A stretch of DNA of 64,000 nt from Dermatemys mawii (Eukaryota; Chordata; Testudines; Dermatemydidae), in NCBI GenBank assembly GCA_007922305.1, contig ML677364.1, positions 13,533,572-13,597,571 on the forward strand, given 5' to 3'. This document shows, one piece after another, positions 59,246 through 64,000 of this stretch. The notes beneath the pieces were generated by a model that worked only from the letters and a program-made list of their open reading frames with translations, had not been told where the DNA came from and did not search any database. Positions within the stretch are counted from its first letter, which is position 1; each line of letters begins with the position of its first letter. The position numbers and the translations under genes are program-made.

Positions 59246-59470
59246 CTGCTGGCCCTTGCCACTCAGGGTCCCAGCCACAGGCCCCACTCATCCTCCTACT
59301 GACCTGAACGGAATCCCTGGCCAGCAGTGGGCTGAGCCGCTCAGCTTCCTGCCAGTCTGGGATACCAGACGCCGGCCCCACTCAGCCTGCACTATTTAAA
59401 TTGTTATATATATTTTTTTTTGGCTGATTGTGTACAGTTGAATTTGCGTAAGTTAAATGCACATATGAGG
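59243..59470. repeat. GC-rich dispersed repeat, unclassified
   Basis: It directly abuts the truncated CR1. Words include TAGCTGCTGGCCCTTGCCAC, TCAGGGTCCCAGCC, GGCCCCACTCAGCC and then TTGAATTTGCGTAAGTTAAA and GCACATATGAGGCGACTCC. I recognise it as a turtle dispersed sequence but cannot name it. Confidence 0.4.
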
Positions 59471-60520
59471 CGACTCCATTGTAGTTGGATTTTTATTTTT
59501 ATTAAACAGACAACAAATGTTTATAATTATTCCTTGTGAGAATATGAGAAATCTGGATTCAGAACCAGGGAAACAAAAAATTATTTTAAAATAGTCTAGT
59601 GTCAAGGTTATTTCTTAACATGCACAGATCACACTGACTACATGTTAAATTTTCCTTAACTAAGCCCTGAGCAAGACACCAGCAAAAATAGTTGGTTAGT
59701 TGTGTTTTTCAGACCAGTGCAGAAGGTCAAAAAGCAGAAGCCTACTGGGAAAAGATTACGCTTGCCAGATTTATATGCATCATTGCTTGGTTTCTGAATG
59801 TTGCCTGAGGAAGGTTGCATGGGTTATGGATGACAGTTATTACCAGAGATGCATTACAACTAAGATCCAAGGCTTATTGTGTCATCAATTTTTAAACAGA
59901 ACTGGCCATTGAGATTAGTGGGGAGTTCTGATTAAAAATTGATTCCATACTAAGCCCCTGGGGAAACAGACATCGCTCCTAGATACCTTTTTAGTAGAAA
60001 CAACTGTAATCCACTGATTTGAAAAAAAAAGCCATCTCTCTTTAATTTCACAATGTAAAGCATCATTTGTACTGAGCTGCAGTAGCTACGTCACATTCCA
60101 GGAATATAAAATGTAATACCATCTATTATATAAAATTTATAGGGGAATTAATTGACACTTAGTTCATAGTGCCCTGGTTTAGTGCTACCTCATTAATTCA
60201 TTGTTAGTGCTGACTTCCTAAAATTCCCGTATTTCCTCTGAAGTGACTGCTTCTGTACTGGAAAACCTGAACACCAGAATGTTCCCATAATAAAATAACC
60301 TCCTACCAAAATGTTCTACATCCAAAGAATCAGGTTTAAAGCAATCAGTGAAACTGCTACAATATATAATGTTGAAGATACTTTCCACTTCCATTAACTG
60401 ATGTGAATAATGCTCTAATGTGCATTTAGTACATGCTAAAAAGGCGATTTTCAACAGCTCACTTATTTAAATATTTGCAACAAATTTAATGCCACAACTG
60501 GCAACTTCAGAAATATCATC
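59471..60520. other. Unrecognised AT-rich DNA
   Basis: No gene was recognised. Frames at 59700-59912 (plus) and 60218-60454 (minus) have no domain. Confidence 0.5.
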
Positions 60521-60528
60521 TTCTAGGT

Positions 60529-60682
60529 CCAGGGCTCTCACACTTCTTTGCTCCACGACCCGCTTCTAATAGCAAAAAATTACTCTTATGACCCCAGAAG
60601 GGAAGACCAAGCCTGAGCTCCTTTGCCCCGGGTTGGGGGTGGGAGCAAAGCTGAAGCCCAAGGTTCAGTTTGAGAACCACTG
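60529..60682. mobile_element. hAT MITE, 154 bp, perfect 8-bp TSD
   Basis: A perfect 8-bp duplication, TTCTAGGT, lies at 60521-60528 and 60683-60690. The right terminus TTTGAGAACCACTG is the Charlie-like hAT end (CAGTGGTTCTCAAA). The left terminus CCAGGGCTCTCACAC is its diverged partner. The inside is non-coding. Confidence 0.85.
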
Positions 60683-60690
60683 TTCTAGGT

Positions 60691-61545
60691 TGTTCAGATC
60701 TTTGTGCTTCTCCACTACAAACCCCACTTCTGTTTGTTTGTCTGTCTAGATTGTACCTACTCATAGCAATGAGGCCTCACAGGGGCTGTTCTGAGAGTGG
60801 AGTTTGCCACCACATGGAACAAAGTATCGAGCCTTTACTCAAATTCCATGTATTTCAGATCAGTGGGAAGCCAGGACTATCTTCATGGGTGCTATATGCT
60901 TTTTCTGTAGCAACTCAGCACCCCAGACATTTCCCCCTCTCCCTACCGGCTTGTCTTCTGGCAGTGCACAATCCTTTGGGGCCTTACTGTTGCTATAGTT
61001 TCTGCATCTTTCACCTACCTCGGGTACACACTGTGGAAGAGGCCTGGTGAAAAATTAACATAATCTGGGGCTGTTTTATCTCCCTACCTTGATCTCTGCA
61101 GGGAAGATTTCCTCATGCACTTTTTGTTGCATGGATCCCCAGAACCATGCACAGCTCATGGAGGGAAAGGGCTGCTGCCACAGAGGCACAAAAACCTTTT
61201 GTTGTTGTTGTTTTGTTCTCAAAGATGAGGTGTGGTTCATTTGTAGCGTGTCCTCTCTGCTAGCAGACCCCAGGGAATATAATCAGCCCAGTTTATTTAA
61301 TATCTGGAATCATACAGAATTAAAGACAGTGAAAGGAAACCAACGACAACATGACTCATACTAAATAAGTACATTTTAAACAGATACTACTACTGCTAAA
61401 AATAAGGATAGAATGGTTTTTCTTTTCTTTTGCATAGATGAGCTCTCTGAAAGACAATTTAAATAGAGATGCAAAAATGTAAATGTACAGTATTTAGGAG
61501 AACACATGTTTTCCCTTGTGTTTGGAAGAAAAAAAATGTGCCATA
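60691..61545. other. Unrecognised non-coding DNA
   Basis: Frames at 60670-61050, 60804-60998 and 61089-61364 (plus) show no recognisable domain. Confidence 0.4.
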
Positions 61546-62270
61546 TGCCTAGGTTGCCAACTTTCTAATCACACAAAACTGAACACCACTGCCCTGCCCC
61601 CGCCTCGCCCCCACTCACTCCACACACACCCCCAATCACATGGTTCCCCCTAACCCTCACTCACTGTCACTGGGCTGGGGCAGGTAGTTGGGGTGTGGGC
61701 GGAAGTGAGAGCTCCAGCTGGGGGTGTGGGCTCTGAGGTAGGTCTAGGGATGAGGGTATTGGGCTGCAGGAGGGGGCTCAGGGCTGTGGCAGAGAGTTGA
61801 GGTGCAGGAGAGAAATTGGGGCATGGGCTCCAGCTGGGCGGTGCTTATCTCAGGCACTTCCTGCCTGACCTGGCTCCGTGAAGCTCCCAGAAACGGCAGT
61901 CATGTTCCTATATCTCCTAGGCAGAGGGGTCAGGGGGCTCTGCATGCAGCCTGAGCCCACAGGTGCCATGCCCCATAATTCCCATAGGCCACAGTTCCCA
62001 GCCAATGGGGGCTGCGGAGCTGGTGCTGGGTGTGAGGGCAGCTCACGGAGCTTCTCTGATTGCTCCTGCACCAAGGTCACAGGGATATGCCGGCCACTTC
62101 CAGGAGCTGCATGGAGCCAGGGCAGGCAGAGAGCCTGCCTTAGCCCTTCTGTGCCACCACCCAGACTTTTAATGATCCAGTCAGCAGTGCTGACTGGAGC
62201 CACCCGGGTCCCTATTCATCCAGGTATTCCGATCAAAAACCAGATGCCTGGAAGTCCTATATTTGCCACT
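61546..62270. mobile_element. GC-rich element with GGTTGCCA end
   Basis: The left end TAGGTTGCCAACTTTCTAAT, with CACACAAAACTGAACACC just inside, faces a right end GATCAAAAACCAGATGCCTGG. The fuller form of this end, TGCCTGGCAACCCTAG, is seen at 7565-7785, where the right part of the same repeat also occurs. This suggests a non-autonomous element with inverted GGTTGCCA ends. The GC-rich frames at 61850-62306 on both strands are by-products. Confidence 0.55.
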
Positions 62271-62463
62271 TTTGCAGAACAGCAAAAAATTCTGGTATTT
62301 AGTTGAAATAAAACAAAAAAAACAACTTTTTTGTCATCCTTTCTATAGTGCAAAAGCTGTCACAGTGCAGTATTCCTGTTGCAGTGAGACAGGAAAAAGT
62401 ATTTTCATGAAGTCTCATTTAGGATTTGATGCAAAGCCCATGGAAGTTAATCGAATGCTTCTT

Positions 62464-62762
62464 ATGATTTGTCTGCACTGCAGCTTTAAGCATGTCCCCA
62501 GCCCGTGAGACAGAAACATGCTAGCTCTGCTTGAGATAGTGAGCTAAAATATCAGTGAGGACATTGCCGCGTGGGAGGCGGCTTGGTCTAACCATCTGAA
62601 CTCAGACCCAGAGGGTTAGGAAAGCTTGGACTGAGACAAATAGCCCAAGTTCCTGCCTATGCTGCAGTGCCCACACTGCTCTTTTCAATGCACCAGTTCA
62701 AGCAGAGTTATGTTCACCTGGGCAGTGAGGCATGCTACCAGCTACACTGTGGACATACCCCT
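62464..62762. mobile_element. MITE with TTGTCTGCACTGCAG terminus
   Basis: The left terminus ATTTGTCTGCACTGCAGCTT and right terminus AGCTACACTGTGGACATACC are inverted copies of the GTCTACACTGCAGCT type. The internal ATGCTAGCTCTGCTTGAG, ATAGTGAGCTAAAATA and GGCTTGGTCTAACC are shared with a common turtle MITE. Non-coding. Confidence 0.65.
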
Positions 62763-62866
62763 GCTGACTTGCCAGGCCTAAAGCTACTGAAAACAGCTTT
62801 TTTCTTTTTGTGTGAGAATATTTGTTAATTGCTCATTCCCCTTGATATATTTAACTAGAATTAACC

Positions 62867-63100
62867 CTACTTTGCTTTTTTGTTGACATTGTCTTTTCCT
62901 CTTGAGCCTTGACTCTGAATTTTCTCCACATCCAACACGGGTTTGCTTTTATCCAGAGCAATTTGAGCAGCCCTTTGTGCATCCACATTGACTGATCTGT
63001 ATTTCTTACATTCTTTTCCAAGAGGAAATGTAGTTAGCTGTGCCTTAATCATAGTCTCTTTGAGGATTTGCCAGAATGCTTCCACACTGGTATATTAGAA
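62867..63100 (-). pseudogene. Possible coding remnant, unidentified
   Basis: On the minus strand a frame opens after an in-frame TAA near 63095 and runs about 75 codons to a TAG at 62867. The peptide begins SVEAFWQILKETMIKAQL, continues through FPLGKECKKYRSVNVD, and ends in a basic tail, KDNVNKKAK. It looks more protein-like than neighbouring chance frames, being hydrophilic and balanced with a Lys-rich end. I cannot identify it. It could be the C-terminus of a processed pseudogene, a last exon, an unknown element protein, or chance. There is no ATG at the start of the frame. Confidence 0.3.
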
Positions 63101-63617
63101 TACATTGACCTTGTACATTGGCTTTCTTAATTCACCAGAATTTCATTTCCTGAAATCTAATGTCCTTATACAGCTGCATTATATGATGCTATTCATTATT
63201 ATGATGAATACAAGTATCTCACGGTCACTGCTTCGAAGCTTCCCTCACTCTCAGTCATTTCCTCCCTGTCTGTAAGAAGTGTCTCCTCTTTTTATGGTCT
63301 TTGTTCTTTGGAACACACTATTCGCCTCTGTGTAATTTAGTAACCTTTTTAATGGTGTGTGTTACACCATATATAATTAGATATATAAAATTCCCCATGG
63401 ACCTGACCTCTTTGAACCTGGTTGCAGTTAGCTGGAGTCTTTCCGTTGACTTCAGTGAGCTTTGGGTCAGGCCCATGAAAGCAGTATCTTCCACTAACTC
63501 CATAGGTTAGACTGAAAACTGATTCAAAGGGCTTGCCAACTGCATGTTACTAGGCTGATTAGTTCTAAGAAAGAATCAGCATTTGTCAACAGTTACCACA
63601 TGGAGGAATCTTAGGTT

Positions 63618-63930
63618 CAATCTACACTACAATTAAAAAACCTGCAGCACCAAGTCTCAGAGCCCAGGTCAGCTGGTTTGGGTTCACGGGGCTTGGGCTG
63701 TGGGACTAAAAGAAGCAGTGTAGATATTTGGGCTTTGGCTGAAGCCCAGGCTCTGAGATCCGTGTCCCTCGCGGGATCTCAGAACTCAGACTTCAGCCAG
63801 AGCCTTGAACATCTATACTGCAATTATATAGCCCTGCAGCCCAACCCTTATAAGGCCAAGTTAACTGAGCTGGACCAGACATGACTGTGCCGTATGTCTT
63901 TTACTGCAATATAGACATACACCGAGACGG
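63618..63930. mobile_element. Long palindromic MITE
   Basis: The whole unit is a foldback. The left half begins AATCTACACTACAATTAAAA (about 63618) with CCTGCAGC and GTCAGCTGGTTTGGGTTCAC. The right half returns CTGAGCTGGACCAGACATGAC and ends TTTTACTGCAATATAGACAT (about 63900-63919). An inner palindrome is centred near 63765-63770 (CAGGCTCTGAGATCC against GGATCTCAGAACTC). The type is recognised as a common turtle palindromic MITE. The frame at 63678-63884 is a by-product. Confidence 0.75.
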
Positions 63931-64000
63931 CAACAGTTTCCTCCTTTAATTAGTTAGGAGTTATTTATGCAGGTATTTCCAACACACTTTCCTCCATAAT

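Noticed and set aside
61850..62306. 117- and 142-codon frames as a candidate gene
   Set aside because: They follow a GC-rich dispersed repeat also present at 7565-7710. No domain is visible.

Overview
This window looks like 64 kb of intergenic DNA, or a large intron, from a vertebrate, most probably a turtle. The case for a turtle rests on the repeats: several CR1 LINE pieces, a tRNA-derived SINE with a CR1-like tail, inverted-repeat MITEs ending in GTCTACACT-type termini, solo LTRs, and copies of a Penelope-like element whose ends carry the turtle-typical GCTTTCGTGGGC stem. I find no intact host protein-coding gene and no host tRNA or rRNA gene. The longest open frames come from transposable elements or from GC-rich or pyrimidine-rich repeats.

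Layout. 1-7.8 kb: a CTTT microsatellite, a decayed antisense CR1 copy, two Penelope-type foldback insertions (3348-3631 and 5422-5616) with 13-14 bp target-site duplications (TSDs), and copy 1 of an unclassified repeat called R1 here. 7.8-17 kb: mostly unrecognised AT-rich DNA with one MITE at 13.06-13.33 kb. 17-26.7 kb is the densest block: a short palindrome, a CR1 3' end, a GC-rich LTR-like repeat with a minisatellite, a solo LTR lying in the flank of a transposon, a nearly complete DDE-type transposase frame on the minus strand broken only by three stop codons, a LINE remnant carrying a reverse-transcriptase core and a C2H2 zinc finger, and another solo LTR. 28.5-32 kb: a MITE, a CR1 copy split by a third Penelope foldback, and a 784-bp solo LTR with a perfect 5-bp TSD. 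32-45 kb: sparse, with a TATC microsatellite holding a 10-N assembly gap, R1 copy 2, SINE pieces and CR1 ends. 45.17-46.61 kb: a 1.4 kb non-autonomous hAT-like element built around a 135-140 bp inverted repeat and a minisatellite. 46.73-47.84 kb: a truncated Penelope-like retroelement that still encodes a GIY-YIG endonuclease. 48-64 kb: MITEs, R1 copy 3, a 1.2 kb CR1 copy with part of its reverse transcriptase, a short hAT MITE with a perfect 8-bp TSD, and a long palindromic MITE at the end.

The most interesting system is the Penelope family. The coding element and the three foldbacks share terminal sequences, and these hold a motif that resembles a hammerhead ribozyme: CTGATGA, a 5-6 bp stem, GAAA, and a 3-bp stem with a TTAT loop. 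This suggests that the short foldbacks are non-autonomous derivatives mobilised by the coding element. The motif has one extra A relative to the canonical core and shows no clear stem I, so catalytic activity is not established.
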